Shown in pieces: positions 1-7,333 of a stretch of DNA of 33,756 nucleotides; the stretch's first letter is position 1, and each line of letters begins with the position of its first letter. This DNA is from a virus: the IMG/VR virus record IMGVR_UViG_3300027743_000020, positions 1 through 33,756 of that record. One strand, 5' to 3'. A program made the position numbers and the translations under genes. The notes under the pieces were generated by a model. That model was not told the origin of the DNA. It did not search any database and saw only the letters and a program-made list of their open reading frames with translations.

Positions 1-127
1 AACGACCGGCACTTCCACGATCACCCCTGGAATTTTTGGACGCTCTTATTGAGCGGCGGTTATCGGGAGCACACGCCGGATGGAACGTTTTGGCGCCGCA
101 GGTTGTCACTCCTGTACCGGCCGGCCG
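1..127. repeat. Left copy of 127-bp terminal direct repeat
   Basis: These 127 bases are identical to 33630-33756. A reading frame runs unbroken across the join. The simplest reading is an assembly overlap of a circular or circularly permuted molecule. The length equals a k-mer size common in short-read assemblers. Confidence 0.95.
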
Positions 128-264
128 AATGGCAGCATTGGGTAGAAATCGTCAAACCGGTGTGGACGTTGGTCATGGTTACGCCGAAGCGCCGGGAGTG
201 GGGATTCGTCACAGAGCGGGGTTGGGTGAACTGGCGGACCTATGACCGCGAGGGTTGCGAATGA
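1..264 (+). CDS. Cupin-like protein, C-terminal part (gene continues from 33501)
   Basis: The frame is open from base 1 and ends at 264. Joined to 33501-33629 across the circular junction it gives a protein of about 130 aa. The section at the window start carries a His-rich HFHDHPW motif followed by a GGY turn and aromatic beta-strand-like segments. This looks like a small single-domain cupin with a metal-binding histidine cluster. It is a known type of phage accessory protein, with no substrate that I can infer. The gene sits downstream of the terminase and small zinc-motif genes and upstream of the portal, inside the late transcription unit. The cupin fold is moderately sure from the motif; the function is unknown. 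Confidence 0.7.
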   Translation, partial: NDRHFHDHPWNFWTLLLSGGYREHTPDGTFWRRRLSLLYRPAEWQHWVEIVKPVWTLVMVTPKRREWGFVTERGWVNWRTYDREGCE

Positions 265-274
265 AGGGCGCCGC

Positions 275-499
275 GTGACGGCCGCGGCGCCGGCGTTCGC
301 CTACACCTACGGTTGGGGGCCGCGGTGGAAAGCATGGCCGGCGTCGTCGAAGTTGAACCAGTTGGACCGAAAAGGCGAGCCGTGCCGAGTGCTCGCCCGC
401 GGCGCCATGAATTCGGCGTTGATCGAGTTTCAAGACGGCTTGCAAGCCGTCGTCAGTAGGAGCGCGTTGCGGAAATGCAAGCCGAAGGGCGCCGCGTGA
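275..499 (+). CDS. Small hypothetical phage protein
   Basis: This gives 74 aa from a GTG start. I chose GTG 275 over the in-frame ATG at 242 because GAAGGG lies six to seven bases upstream. The same 19-bp block (GAAGGGCGCCGCGTGACGG) precedes and includes the next gene's GTG start at 496. The protein has an aromatic N-terminal stretch (YGWGPRWKAW) and a basic tail. No family is recognised. It lies in the late operon; its stop overlaps the next start as GTGA. Translation from 242 would overlap the cupin gene and has no visible ribosome site. Confidence 0.6.
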   Translation: MTAAAPAFAYTYGWGPRWKAWPASSKLNQLDRKGEPCRVLARGAMNSALIEFQDGLQAVVSRSALRKCKPKGAA

Positions 500-741
500 C
501 GGTTCGGTTGCCGGCGATCGCACCGGATACGGCCGCGGCAATTCGCCGGTGGACGCGTGGCGATCCGCGGCGTGCGGTCAGAATTGATTATTTCCCCTAT
601 TCGCCGGCCGGCCGGCAATGGGCCGCGGTTGGAATCGAACGCGGCGGGCGTTGCGTCGTGAGTACGTGCAGTGGCCGGACGCTCGGCGCCGCGCTCGCGA
701 GGTTCGCCCGGGTGGTTGGTAAATCGACGCCTATAAAATAG
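496..741 (+). CDS. Small hypothetical phage protein
   Basis: This gives 81 aa from GTG 496, which shares a GTGA overlap with the previous stop. The ribosome site GAAGGG is inside the preceding gene. The protein is rich in Arg and Ala and is predicted soluble. It has a central FPYSPAGRQWAAVGIERGG stretch that could form a beta hairpin. No family is recognised. A short hairpin (729-743) overlaps the stop codon, and a larger nested hairpin (762-801) follows before the portal gene. Confidence 0.55.
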   Translation: MTVRLPAIAPDTAAAIRRWTRGDPRRAVRIDYFPYSPAGRQWAAVGIERGGRCVVSTCSGRTLGAALARFARVVGKSTPIK

Positions 742-743
742 GC
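729..743 (+). terminator. Short hairpin over a stop codon
   Basis: GCCTAT (729-734) and ATAGGC (738-743) pair around an AAA loop and include the TAG stop of the upstream gene. There is no T tract, so it is a weak terminator or processing site at best. Confidence 0.35.
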
Positions 744-761
744 GCCTGGTTGCCACGAATA

Positions 762-801
762 AGCGGCGAACGGGCGGCGCCGTCGCCGTTTCGCCGCTCG
801 G
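762..801 (+). repeat. Nested hairpin repeat, copy A
   Basis: A perfect 9-bp outer stem pairs AGCGGCGAA (762-770) with TTCGCCGCT (790-798). The loop carries a smaller GGCG/CGCC stem. It is 40 bp long and shares AGCGGCGAACGGGCGG and TTCGCCGCTCGG with copy B at 16521-16560. It lies in the gap before the portal gene. No T run follows, so it is not a classic intrinsic terminator. Confidence 0.75.
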
Positions 802-827
802 TTGTATGACCGAGAGTTGAAAAAGCT

Positions 828-2177
828 ATGCCAGTAATGCAACGCGTGCTATCGTCGCTCGGGCTCGCCCGTAAGGCCGACGTGCCGATTATCAACGACG
901 GCGCCGGCAACCGGCCGTCTGTAACCGTCACGGCCAGTACGGGCTTGCCGTCGGCCATGTGGACGGGCCGGGATTACGGCAACATGGCGACGGCCGGCTA
1001 TCAGTTGAATAGCGACGTGTACGCCTGCATTAGTTTGATCGCCGCGGCCGGCAAACAGGTCAAATGGTGGGACGCCGGCGCCGGTACGAAATCCGTCACG
1101 CCGTCGGCCGAGCTTGCAAAGGCGATCGGCCGCGACGCCGACGGGCTTTTGTTCGGCGGCGACGAAAAGGCGCGCGAGCGGCATATCAAGCTCGTGACGA
1201 ATCCGCGGCCGTCGATCGAGCTTTTGACGCGCGCGGGCGGTACGGGCTTTATTGAGGCGTGGTTGTCCTACATTCTGATTTCGGGTAACGACTATATCGA
1301 AATCGAGCGCAAGGGCGATCCGGTGAAGGGTACGCCGTCCATGCTGTATCTGCAACGGCCGGACCGCGTGACGGCCGTTGTACGCAAGCCGGCCGGCGTC
1401 GCGATGCAAATGAGCGAATCGCAATTACTCGATAAGTGGACGGTGACGGCGTACGGGCAACGGCGCGACGTGCATCAAGACAATATCACGCATTCCAAGC
1501 TCTTTAATCCGGTTGACGACATATACGGCATGGCGCCGTTGCAAGCGGCGTTACTGCGAGTGGACGCCGAGAACGAAGGCTTAACGCTCATGAAGCGGAT
1601 GCTGCAACGCGGCTTCGCGCCTGGTTGGATTGAAGCGCGCGAGGATTCGCAATGGGAAGATACGCAAGTAGCGCAGTTAAAAGAGCGGATCAAATTCAGC
1701 AAAAACGCCGGCGAAGAACTGTTTTTAGAAAACGCGAAATGGCATCAAATGGGCTTCGCGCCCGTCGATAGCGGCATTACCGATCAGCAAATCTTGAGCA
1801 AGCGCGATATTGCGAGCGTCTTTCATGTGCCGTCGGTATTGATTGGCGACTCCGCGGCGAGCACCTACAACAACTATCAAGAGGCGCGCCGCGCGCTGTA
1901 TATGGAAGCGGTAATTCCGTTGCTGCAACATTTCCGCGGCGACTGGAACCGGACAATCGGCCGCGCGTTGAATTCGCCGCTCGATTTCGATAAAGATTCA
2001 TTCGACGCGATTACCGCGGCGCGCGCCGAAGCAACGGACCGCGTCGTTAAGCTGTTCACGTCCGGCCTGATTACGCAGGACGAAGGGCGAAGCGATCTGG
2101 AATACGGGCCGGCGCAACCGGGGGATGTATTTTACGCGCCGGCCAACATGATGCCGCTTGCGAGCGATAAGGCATAG
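828..2177 (+). CDS. Phage portal protein (HK97 family)
   Basis: This 449-aa protein has the usual length for HK97-like portals. It forms the dodecameric ring at the capsid vertex through which the terminase pumps DNA. Features seen: a variable N-terminus; a central region with YGQRRDVHQDNITHSK and NPVDDIYGMAPLQAA, typical of the family's core; then DIASVFHVPSVLIGDS, STYNNYQEARRALYMEAVIPLLQHF and a C-terminal wing ending near LPLASDKA. The start ATG follows a gap with hairpin copy A. It is the first gene of the head module, followed closely by small genes, the MuF-like protein and the protease. Assignment is firm. Confidence 0.95.
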   Translation: MPVMQRVLSSLGLARKADVPIINDGAGNRPSVTVTASTGLPSAMWTGRDYGNMATAGYQLNSDVYACISLIAAAGKQVKWWDAGAGTKSVTPSAELAKAIGRDADGLLFGGDEKARERHIKLVTNPRPSIELLTRAGGTGFIEAWLSYILISGNDYIEIERKGDPVKGTPSMLYLQRPDRVTAVVRKPAGVAMQMSESQLLDKWTVTAYGQRRDVHQDNITHSKLFNPVDDIYGMAPLQAALLRVDAENEGLTLMKRMLQRGFAPGWIEAREDSQWEDTQVAQLKERIKFSKNAGEELFLENAKWHQMGFAPVDSGITDQQILSKRDIASVFHVPSVLIGDSAASTYNNYQEARRALYMEAVIPLLQHFRGDWNRTIGRALNSPLDFDKDSFDAITAARAEATDRVVKLFTSGLITQDEGRSDLEYGPAQPGDVFYAPANMMPLASDKA

Positions 2178-2179
2178 GC

Positions 2180-2482
2180 GTGACGGTTCGGACGAATCAA
2201 CGCGTGCGGATTACGGGCGAAGCCGGTACGGTCGTCGGCCGCGTCGAGGATATCCGGACGGTTGCCGAGATGCCGGCCGCGGCCGAAGTTGGGGCGCCGT
2301 TGAGCGAATACGGCGAACCGGGGGATATGTTGCGGGAAATGGGCGTCGAGCACGTCGCGGTAATCAGCTATCACACGTCGCCGAACGCCGAGCTTATGTT
2401 TACTGCAATCGAAATCGGCGGCGAGTGGTTCGATTTGAAGCGGCAACGGCTCACGATCGAGGTTATCGGGGTGTTCGGATGA
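2180..2482 (+). CDS. Hypothetical protein after portal
   Basis: This gives 100 aa from a GTG start two bases after the portal stop. The start region GCGTGACGGTTCGG is identical to that of the gene at 496. The protein looks beta-rich (VRITGEAGTVVGRVEDIR, then HVAVISYHTSP and WFDLKRQRLTIEVIGVFG), suggesting a small barrel or KOW-like fold. No family is assigned with confidence. Its tight placement between portal and MuF-like genes suggests a small head or packaging accessory. It overlaps the very short gene at 2484 by spacing only. Confidence 0.7.
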   Translation: MTVRTNQRVRITGEAGTVVGRVEDIRTVAEMPAAAEVGAPLSEYGEPGDMLREMGVEHVAVISYHTSPNAELMFTAIEIGGEWFDLKRQRLTIEVIGVFG

Positions 2483-2483
2483 T

Positions 2484-2564
2484 ATGCCGAGACGAAAGGC
2501 AGTCCGCACCCCGCGCGAACGCCGCGATCGGCGACGCCGGCGCATCTTAGGGGTGTTGCTATGA
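2484..2564 (+). CDS. Very short Arg-rich ORF (26 aa), possible
   Basis: The ATG lies two bases after the previous stop, and the TGA overlaps the next ATG (ATGA at 2561). The product is almost entirely basic and includes a DRRRRR run. The coupling at both ends is the only support. Its length gives little statistical weight, and it may simply carry translation through to the next gene. Confidence 0.3.
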   Translation: MPRRKAVRTPRERRDRRRRRILGVLL

Positions 2565-2734
2565 AATCGAGATTGCAAAACGCCGTTGCGCGGTACTCCG
2601 GCCATTGCGCGGAGTGTGGCCGGGAGATCGTACGCAACGCGCCGATCGTTTACGACACGAAGCTGAAACGCACGCTGTGCAAGGCGTGCGGCGAGTATCA
2701 GCAAACCGGCGAAGGCGAGCTATTCGCGAAATGA
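2561..2734 (+). CDS. 57-aa zinc-ribbon protein
   Basis: A compact protein with two CxxC knuckles, C16-x2-C19 (HCAEC) and C40-x2-C43 (LCKAC), 20 residues apart. This is the layout of a treble-clef or zinc-ribbon fold. The short basic N-terminus and acidic C-terminus do not show a known family. Its stop overlaps the MuF-like gene start as ATGATG (2731). Position between portal and MuF genes is shared by small zinc proteins in other phages; the role is unknown. The cysteine spacing and coupled starts make it convincing despite its size. Confidence 0.7.
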   Translation: MKSRLQNAVARYSGHCAECGREIVRNAPIVYDTKLKRTLCKACGEYQQTGEGELFAK

Positions 2735-3504
2735 TGATCGTACCGGACGTGACGAAAAGCGCGCGGATTTACAAGCCGTTCGATGCGTTTATGCTGCAGG
2801 CCGGCCGCGGCGCCACGCGCTCGGCGCACACGCGGTTGGCGATGGAAGCGCGCAAGGCGGCGAACGTGTACGGCCGCGGCGACGGCGAAGCCGCGGCGCT
2901 CGGCCGTATCGAAGATTCGGTTTGGACGTCGTATCTCGGGCTGGTCTGGATTGAAACCGTGACCCACGCCGGCCAGTTGACCGCGGAATCTCTCGGCGGC
3001 AAGGTGGACGCGGGCGTATTCGATCGCGCGGCGCGCCTGTATCTCGACCGCAACGCGCGAAGCCGCGGCGCCGGCATCGCCGAAACGAGCCGGAAAGCGA
3101 TTGCCGCGTCGATCGGCCGCGGGCTCATGGCCGGCGAAATGCCGGCCGACGTCGCGCGGCGCATCGTCGCCGACGCCGATCAGGCGGCGATATGGCGCTC
3201 GGCAACGATCGGTCTAACGGAATCGCACGCGGCCGGCTATTTCGGCGCCTGGTCGGGCGCAATTCAGACGTTGCGCGGTTGGGTGAAGGTGTGGGCCCCC
3301 CCAAGGGCCCAAGGTATTACGTGCGATCAGCACAAATCGACGCAACGGCAACGCCAGTTCTTGCGCGAGCCGTTCGCCGTGATCAACGATTACGAGCCGG
3401 ACGAACCGGCCGAGGGGATGATGTACCCGGGTGACGGCGAACACGGCGCCCGCGCGTCGAACGTCATTAATTGCCGGTGTGCGATGGAGTTTGAGCGGCC
3501 ATAA
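2731..3504 (+). CDS. MuF-like minor head protein (SPP1 gp7 type)
   Basis: This gives 257 aa from ATG 2731, which overlaps the zinc-ribbon stop. The frame is open upstream to 2605, but that part is covered by the previous gene. The family diagnostic is at the C-terminus: a PGD segment followed by ASNVINCRC with C248 and C250, matching the NCRC end of Mu F / SPP1 gp7 proteins. The middle is helical. It is a minor capsid protein acting with the portal in head morphogenesis. Oddities: a run of seven C with flanking GGGCCC at 3293-3310 creates a CCCCCCA heptamer in the correct phase for -1 slippage. Confidence 0.85.
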   Translation: MMIVPDVTKSARIYKPFDAFMLQAGRGATRSAHTRLAMEARKAANVYGRGDGEAAALGRIEDSVWTSYLGLVWIETVTHAGQLTAESLGGKVDAGVFDRAARLYLDRNARSRGAGIAETSRKAIAASIGRGLMAGEMPADVARRIVADADQAAIWRSATIGLTESHAAGYFGAWSGAIQTLRGWVKVWAPPRAQGITCDQHKSTQRQRQFLREPFAVINDYEPDEPAEGMMYPGDGEHGARASNVINCRCAMEFERP

Positions 3505-3513
3505 GGGGGATTT

Positions 3514-4035
3514 ATGAAGGGTAAGCGGGGCGAATGGCCGGATAAGCCGGCCGAGCAGAAACCGAACGACGACGCGCCGGCCGTCGAAGTCAAGCGGAGT
3601 TCGGGCGAGCCGGCCGACGCGCCGGCCGCGGCCGCGGCGCCCGTCGATACGACGATTACGCACCAACCGGAACGCATCGTAAAGGAAACGATCCGGCACA
3701 AGTTCACCGTCAACGAACTTGCCGAGCTTGCCGACAGAATGGCGACGGCCGCGGCCGCGGTATACACGATCGAGAAACAAAAGGCCGAGCAAGCGGCGCA
3801 CTTTGGCGCCGAATTGAAGGCGGCGAATCTCGCTCACGGCGATTTAGTCGAGCGGTACAACCAGCGGTACGAAATGCGCGAAGTCGAATGCCGCATTGTG
3901 TACGATCGGCCGGAACCGGGATACAAGGCGTACGTTCGGACCGACAACGGCGAGAGTATCCGCGACGTGCCGATGACGGATGCCGAAAAGCAACGCGCGT
4001 TTGTGTTCGATGCCGGCGACGGCAAACCGCAGTAA
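3514..4035 (+). CDS. Hypothetical head-module protein
   Basis: This gives 173 aa. An ATG follows AAGGGGGA, a good ribosome site. Residues 1-55 are charged, Pro/Ala-rich and probably disordered. Residues about 60-115 form a likely helix or coiled coil (HKFTVNELAELADRMATAAA and following). The C-terminal third has an aromatic RYEMREVECRIVYDRPEPGY segment. It sits between the MuF-like gene and the prohead protease, where scaffold-like or minor head proteins are often encoded. No family is recognised; a head-assembly role is inferred from position only. Confidence 0.75.
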   Translation: MKGKRGEWPDKPAEQKPNDDAPAVEVKRSSGEPADAPAAAAAPVDTTITHQPERIVKETIRHKFTVNELAELADRMATAAAAVYTIEKQKAEQAAHFGAELKAANLAHGDLVERYNQRYEMREVECRIVYDRPEPGYKAYVRTDNGESIRDVPMTDAEKQRAFVFDAGDGKPQ

Positions 4036-4047
4036 CGGAGGTTCGAT

Positions 4048-4749
4048 ATGGAACGAAAAGCGTTTGCGTGCGCGATCGAATTTAAGGAAGTAACCGAAGC
4101 CGGCCAGTTCGAAGGGCACGCCGCGGTATTCAACAACGTTGACCTGGGCGGCGATCGGATCAAGCGGCCGGCGTTCCGGCGCACGATCGAGGAAACGGGC
4201 GGCAAGTGGCCGGTACTCATGGGGCATCTTATGTCGCGGCCGGTCGGATTCTCGACGTACGCCGAAGAAGACGGCAAAGGCTTGCTGGTGCGGGGCGAAT
4301 TCACGCTCGACGCCGACGACGGGCGCAACGCGTACGCGCTGGTGAAGCACGCCGCGAAGCTCAAGCAACCGTTCGGGCTCTCGATCGGGTACGGCGTCGC
4401 GAAAGACGGCGCGAAGTTCAATTCGGAAACCGGCGTGCGCGACTTGACCGACTTGGACGTTTACGAATTCTCGCTCGCCGCGGTTCCGATGAATCAACGC
4501 GCGCGCGTGGCTCGGGTTAAGTCGGCCGATGAGGCGCTTACCGAGCGCGAAATTGAAGATATCTTGCGGGACGCCGGATTTCTTCACAATGAGGCAAAGC
4601 GCCTCATTTCCTCTATGAAGGCGAAACGGGACGTGGAGCCGGAAACGCTAGAAATAGCGGCGAAATTTAACGAACTCATGAACACGGCCGGCGTGATTTC
4701 CGAATACACGCGCGGTTTGGAGGCTTTACGTCATGGAACCAAACACTAA
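4048..4749 (+). CDS. HK97-type prohead protease
   Basis: This 233-aa serine protease matures the capsid by removing the N-terminal scaffold domain of the major capsid protein. It has the family layout: N-terminal GHAAVFNNVDLGGDRI, a catalytic His in PVLMGH (H60), Ser in FGLSIGY (S112), and EFSLAAVPMN (E140) as the likely third residue. The helical C-terminal tail is probably autocleaved. The ribosome site is CGGAGG. The end overlaps the capsid gene start by 17 bp, suggesting translational coupling. Assignment is firm. Confidence 0.95.
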   Translation: MERKAFACAIEFKEVTEAGQFEGHAAVFNNVDLGGDRIKRPAFRRTIEETGGKWPVLMGHLMSRPVGFSTYAEEDGKGLLVRGEFTLDADDGRNAYALVKHAAKLKQPFGLSIGYGVAKDGAKFNSETGVRDLTDLDVYEFSLAAVPMNQRARVARVKSADEALTEREIEDILRDAGFLHNEAKRLISSMKAKRDVEPETLEIAAKFNELMNTAGVISEYTRGLEALRHGTKH

Positions 4750-5983
4750 TCCGATTTCCCCCGATGATATGCGCCGGATGATGGGCGTTCTAGAAGGCTT
4801 CAAAGGCCAGTACTCGACGCTCAACGATGACATCGTTAAGTACGGCAAGGCGCAGTCCGAAACCGTCGAAAAGCTCGGCAAGCTCACAGACGATATGGTG
4901 AGCTTGCAGGCGAAGTATCAGACCGACGCGGCCGCGCGGCTTGACTCGATCGAGGAAAAGCTAAACCGTGGGCCGGCGACGCCGGTTGCCGAAAAGTCGA
5001 TCGGCGAGCAGGTTATCGCCGACGTGAAAGTTGCGGAATTCCTCAAGTCGCGCGGTCAGGGTCATGTGGTTGTCATGATTAAAGGGCCGTTGTTCGGCGG
5101 CAAGGATATCATGAACGTTTCGCGGACGTGGGCCGAGCAGATGAACGTGATTGCGGCCGGACCGCGGTTGCCGATCGGCGTTCGCTCGCTCATTCCGCAA
5201 GGGCAAACGACGTCCGGCGCCGTCGTATACGTCGAAGAAGTGAGCTTTACCAACAACGCGGCGCCCGTCGCCGAAGGCGCGCCGAAGCCGAAATCCGATA
5301 AGGTGTTTACGCCGCGGACGTTGCCGGTCGAAACGATCGCGCACTACTTCAAAGTCTCGAAACAGACGGCCGACGATTTGCCGTTCCTGGTCGCGCAAAT
5401 CGAGAATAACGGGATTTACGGCGTACAGAAGGTCGAAGACAACCAGTTGCTCAACGGCAACGGCACGACGCCGAACTTGAAAGGTATCGTCGGCGTCGCG
5501 ACGGTGGCGCCCGCGGCGCCGGTCGGCGGTACGCTCGTTGACGCGCTCGGGTACGCCGTATTCGACTTGGCGGCGAAGGGTTACGTACCGGACGGTGCCG
5601 TTGTCAATCCGGCCGATTGGGGCAAGGTGGCGTTGCAGAAAAACCTGCAAGGCAATTACGTTTTCTCCAATCCGCTCGACTACGCGACGGGTGGCCGCAT
5701 CTGGGGCGTACGCCTGGTGCAGTCGGCGCATATGGCCGCGGGCACGTTCGTTGCCGGCGCGTTTCAGGGCAATTCGCAGTTGCTCGATCGCGAAGACGTC
5801 AACGTGCAGATTGCGAATCAGAACGAAGACGACTTCATTAAGAACATGTTGACGGTGCGCGTTGAGGAGCGCGTAGTCTTCATCATTTATCAAGCCGCGG
5901 CGTTCGAAAAGGGCGTGATTCCGGCGCCGTCGCTCGAACTCGCCGACGCGCCGACCGAAGGGCGCAACGCGCGATCGAAGTAA
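4733..5983 (+). CDS. Major capsid protein (HK97 fold)
   Basis: This 416-aa protein has the HK97 gp5 layout: an N-terminal coiled-coil delta domain (residues about 10-85, rich in Lys/Glu heptads), a linker that the adjacent protease would cut, then the shell fold. Motifs seen include GVRSLIPQGQT, then KVSKQTADDLPFLVAQIENN in the spine helix, DNQLLNGNGTTPNLKGI in the P domain and a C-terminal region VRVEERVVFIIYQAAAF. The start ATG lies inside the protease gene. Two strong hairpins (5992-6063) follow the stop, which probably set the high capsid mRNA level apart from downstream genes. Confidence 0.95.
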   Translation: MEPNTNPISPDDMRRMMGVLEGFKGQYSTLNDDIVKYGKAQSETVEKLGKLTDDMVSLQAKYQTDAAARLDSIEEKLNRGPATPVAEKSIGEQVIADVKVAEFLKSRGQGHVVVMIKGPLFGGKDIMNVSRTWAEQMNVIAAGPRLPIGVRSLIPQGQTTSGAVVYVEEVSFTNNAAPVAEGAPKPKSDKVFTPRTLPVETIAHYFKVSKQTADDLPFLVAQIENNGIYGVQKVEDNQLLNGNGTTPNLKGIVGVATVAPAAPVGGTLVDALGYAVFDLAAKGYVPDGAVVNPADWGKVALQKNLQGNYVFSNPLDYATGGRIWGVRLVQSAHMAAGTFVAGAFQGNSQLLDREDVNVQIANQNEDDFIKNMLTVRVEERVVFIIYQAAAFEKGVIPAPSLELADAPTEGRNARSK

Positions 5984-5991
5984 AATGGAAT

Positions 5992-6063
5992 CGGCCGGCG
6001 TTTGGCGCGCCGGCCGGTTAGTGGGTTGGGGCGATCGGCCGCGTAAACCGATCGCCCGTTTTC
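5992..6063 (+). terminator. Double hairpin after major capsid gene
   Basis: Hairpin 1 pairs CGGCCGGCG (5992-6000) with CGCCGGCCG (6008-6016). Hairpin 2 pairs GGGCGATCGG (6029-6038) with CCGATCGCCC (6048-6057) and is followed by GTTTTC. The second is terminator-like with a short T run. Transcription must partly read through, because connector and tail genes follow on the same strand. Confidence 0.75.
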
Positions 6064-6073
6064 GGGGGCAATC

Positions 6074-6193
6074 ATGAGCAAACCGCAAAAGATCGAAGCG
6101 CCGACGCCGAAGAAACCGCGGCCGCGGCGCAAGTTAAAGACGGCGCCCGAAAATAAGGCGATCGCGTCGGCGCCGGAAAACAAGGCGTTATGA
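6074..6193 (+). CDS. 39-aa basic Pro/Lys-rich protein
   Basis: The ATG lies nine bases after a GGGGG run, and the TGA overlaps the next gene's ATG (ATGA at 6190). The product is very basic (KKPRPRRK) and ends with an imperfect tandem repeat, TAPENKA then SAPENKA. It is probably unstructured. Many phages encode a short basic peptide between capsid and head-tail connector genes; whether this is a capsid decoration tail or an unrelated peptide cannot be told. Support rests on coupling and ribosome site. Confidence 0.5.
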   Translation: MSKPQKIEAPTPKKPRPRRKLKTAPENKAIASAPENKAL

Positions 6194-6759
6194 GATTTGT
6201 CGAAATCGAGATTGTGACGGCGCCGGCGAAGTTGCCAGTTACCGAGCAAGAGTTTATCGACCATGCGCGGTTGAACGGGATCACCGTCGCGCGTCAACCG
6301 GAACTGATCGCGCGCGAACTGGCCGCGGCGACGCGCCGTGGCGAGCAGTATTGCCGGCGATCGTTTATCACGCAAACGCTCAACGCGCTATTCGTGCCGG
6401 ATACCGTGAGTAACGGGCTGGTGCTACTCTTGCCGCGCGGCAAGGTGCAAGGCGTGACGTCGATTGAATCGCCGGCCGGCGCCGTCGTCGATCCGGCCGG
6501 CTATTCGCTCGTGCTGAATGCCGTAATGTTGACGACGCCGCTTGCCGGCGCCGCGTCGGTAATTTTCGATTCGGGTTACGGCGACGACGCCGACGACGTA
6601 CCGGAGGGAATCAAAGAAGGGATTTTGCAATACGCAATGGTGCTCTATGAGAATCGCTCGGGTGGGCGCGAGCAGAAATACGCGAGCATGGCGGCGCAAG
6701 GGATACCGGACGGCGTACGCGACGTTTGGCGCCCGTTCCAGATTGAGATAGGCGGATAA
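6190..6759 (+). CDS. Head-tail connector protein (gp6-like)
   Basis: This 189-aa protein carries the gp6/gp15-type connector pattern: an N-terminal helical part (PVTEQEFIDHARLNG, then QPELIARELAAATRRGEQYC), a central beta region with GKVQGVTSIES, and a C-terminal helix ending VPEGIKEGILQYAMVLYENR followed by VRDVWRPFQI. In this family the ring docks under the portal. Starts by ATGA overlap with the small basic gene. Family confidence is good from layout and position between capsid and head-closure genes. Confidence 0.85.
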   Translation: MRFVEIEIVTAPAKLPVTEQEFIDHARLNGITVARQPELIARELAAATRRGEQYCRRSFITQTLNALFVPDTVSNGLVLLLPRGKVQGVTSIESPAGAVVDPAGYSLVLNAVMLTTPLAGAASVIFDSGYGDDADDVPEGIKEGILQYAMVLYENRSGGREQKYASMAAQGIPDGVRDVWRPFQIEIGG

Positions 6760-6763
6760 AGCT

Positions 6764-6967
6764 ATGGCGGCGACTAGAGAAATTGTCGGCGAGCATTGTT
6801 GGGTGCCGTTCATGGTTGATAAGTGCTCAGTACTTGAACTATGCGGCGATTGTGGGTTGTTCCGGTTTTCGGCGAACGGTACGGATGACGACGCGGTATA
6901 TTTAGCGCGGTGGGCGCCGGATTCGCCGGCGCCGCTCGCGTGCGTTAAACGGGTTTCGACACAATGA
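6764..6967 (+). CDS. Small Cys-containing hypothetical protein
   Basis: This gives 67 aa, with a GGATAAAG ribosome-site region just upstream. It has one CxxC motif (ELCGDCGLFRF) plus two other cysteines, so a single metal site is possible. It ends with CVKRVSTQ. The stop overlaps the next ATG (ACAATGA). No family is recognised. It sits between two connector genes, so a structural accessory role is possible. Confidence 0.6.
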   Translation: MAATREIVGEHCWVPFMVDKCSVLELCGDCGLFRFSANGTDDDAVYLARWAPDSPAPLACVKRVSTQ

Positions 6968-7302
6968 GCGGTAGCGAACTGCGCGAATGGATCGCGCTAT
7001 TCCAGATGGAGCTTACGCCGGATGGGCAAGGCGGCTCGCGTGAAACCGTGCCGGCTGGCCTGGTGGCCGATATTCCGGCGAAGGTGACGACGCCGCGCGG
7101 CGCCGATCGGACGGCCGGCGATCAGATAGCCGCGCGCGTGCGCCACGAAATCACGATACGGTATCAGGTCGGCATTTCGTCGGTTTACCGCGTCATGTGG
7201 CGCGATCAGTTTCTAGATATCGTCGGCGAGCCGGAAAATATCGACGCTCGCGATACGTGGTTGAAGCTCACTTGCGAGCGGAAAGAAGCGGGCGCGCAGT
7301 AG
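6964..7302 (+). CDS. Head-closure / head-tail adaptor (SPP1 gp16-like)
   Basis: This 112-aa protein fits the phage head-tail joining family: an all-beta small barrel with the N-terminal LREWIALFQ strand, a variable loop with DGQGGSRETVPAG, the core ARVRHEITIRYQVGISSVYR and the C-terminal WRDQFLDIVG then DTWLKLTCERKE. It is thought to plug the head after packaging and form the tail docking surface. The start overlaps the previous stop. A GTGAGCT hairpin lies at its stop codon (7301-7317). Confidence 0.85.
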   Translation: MSGSELREWIALFQMELTPDGQGGSRETVPAGLVADIPAKVTTPRGADRTAGDQIAARVRHEITIRYQVGISSVYRVMWRDQFLDIVGEPENIDARDTWLKLTCERKEAGAQ

Positions 7303-7317
7303 CTCACAGAGTGAGCT
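7301..7317 (+). other. Small hairpin at gene end
   Basis: AGCTCAC (7301-7307) pairs with GTGAGCT (7311-7317) around AGA, overlapping the TAG stop of the head-closure gene. A short TGTCTTGT follows. It could be a weak terminator or stabilising hairpin before the gp10-like gene. Confidence 0.45.
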
Positions 7318-7333
7318 TGTCTTGTAAACTTTC

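Noticed and set aside
4961-6088. 375-codon minus-strand ORF opposite the capsid gene
   Set aside because: Arg-rich antisense shadow of a gene assigned with high confidence.
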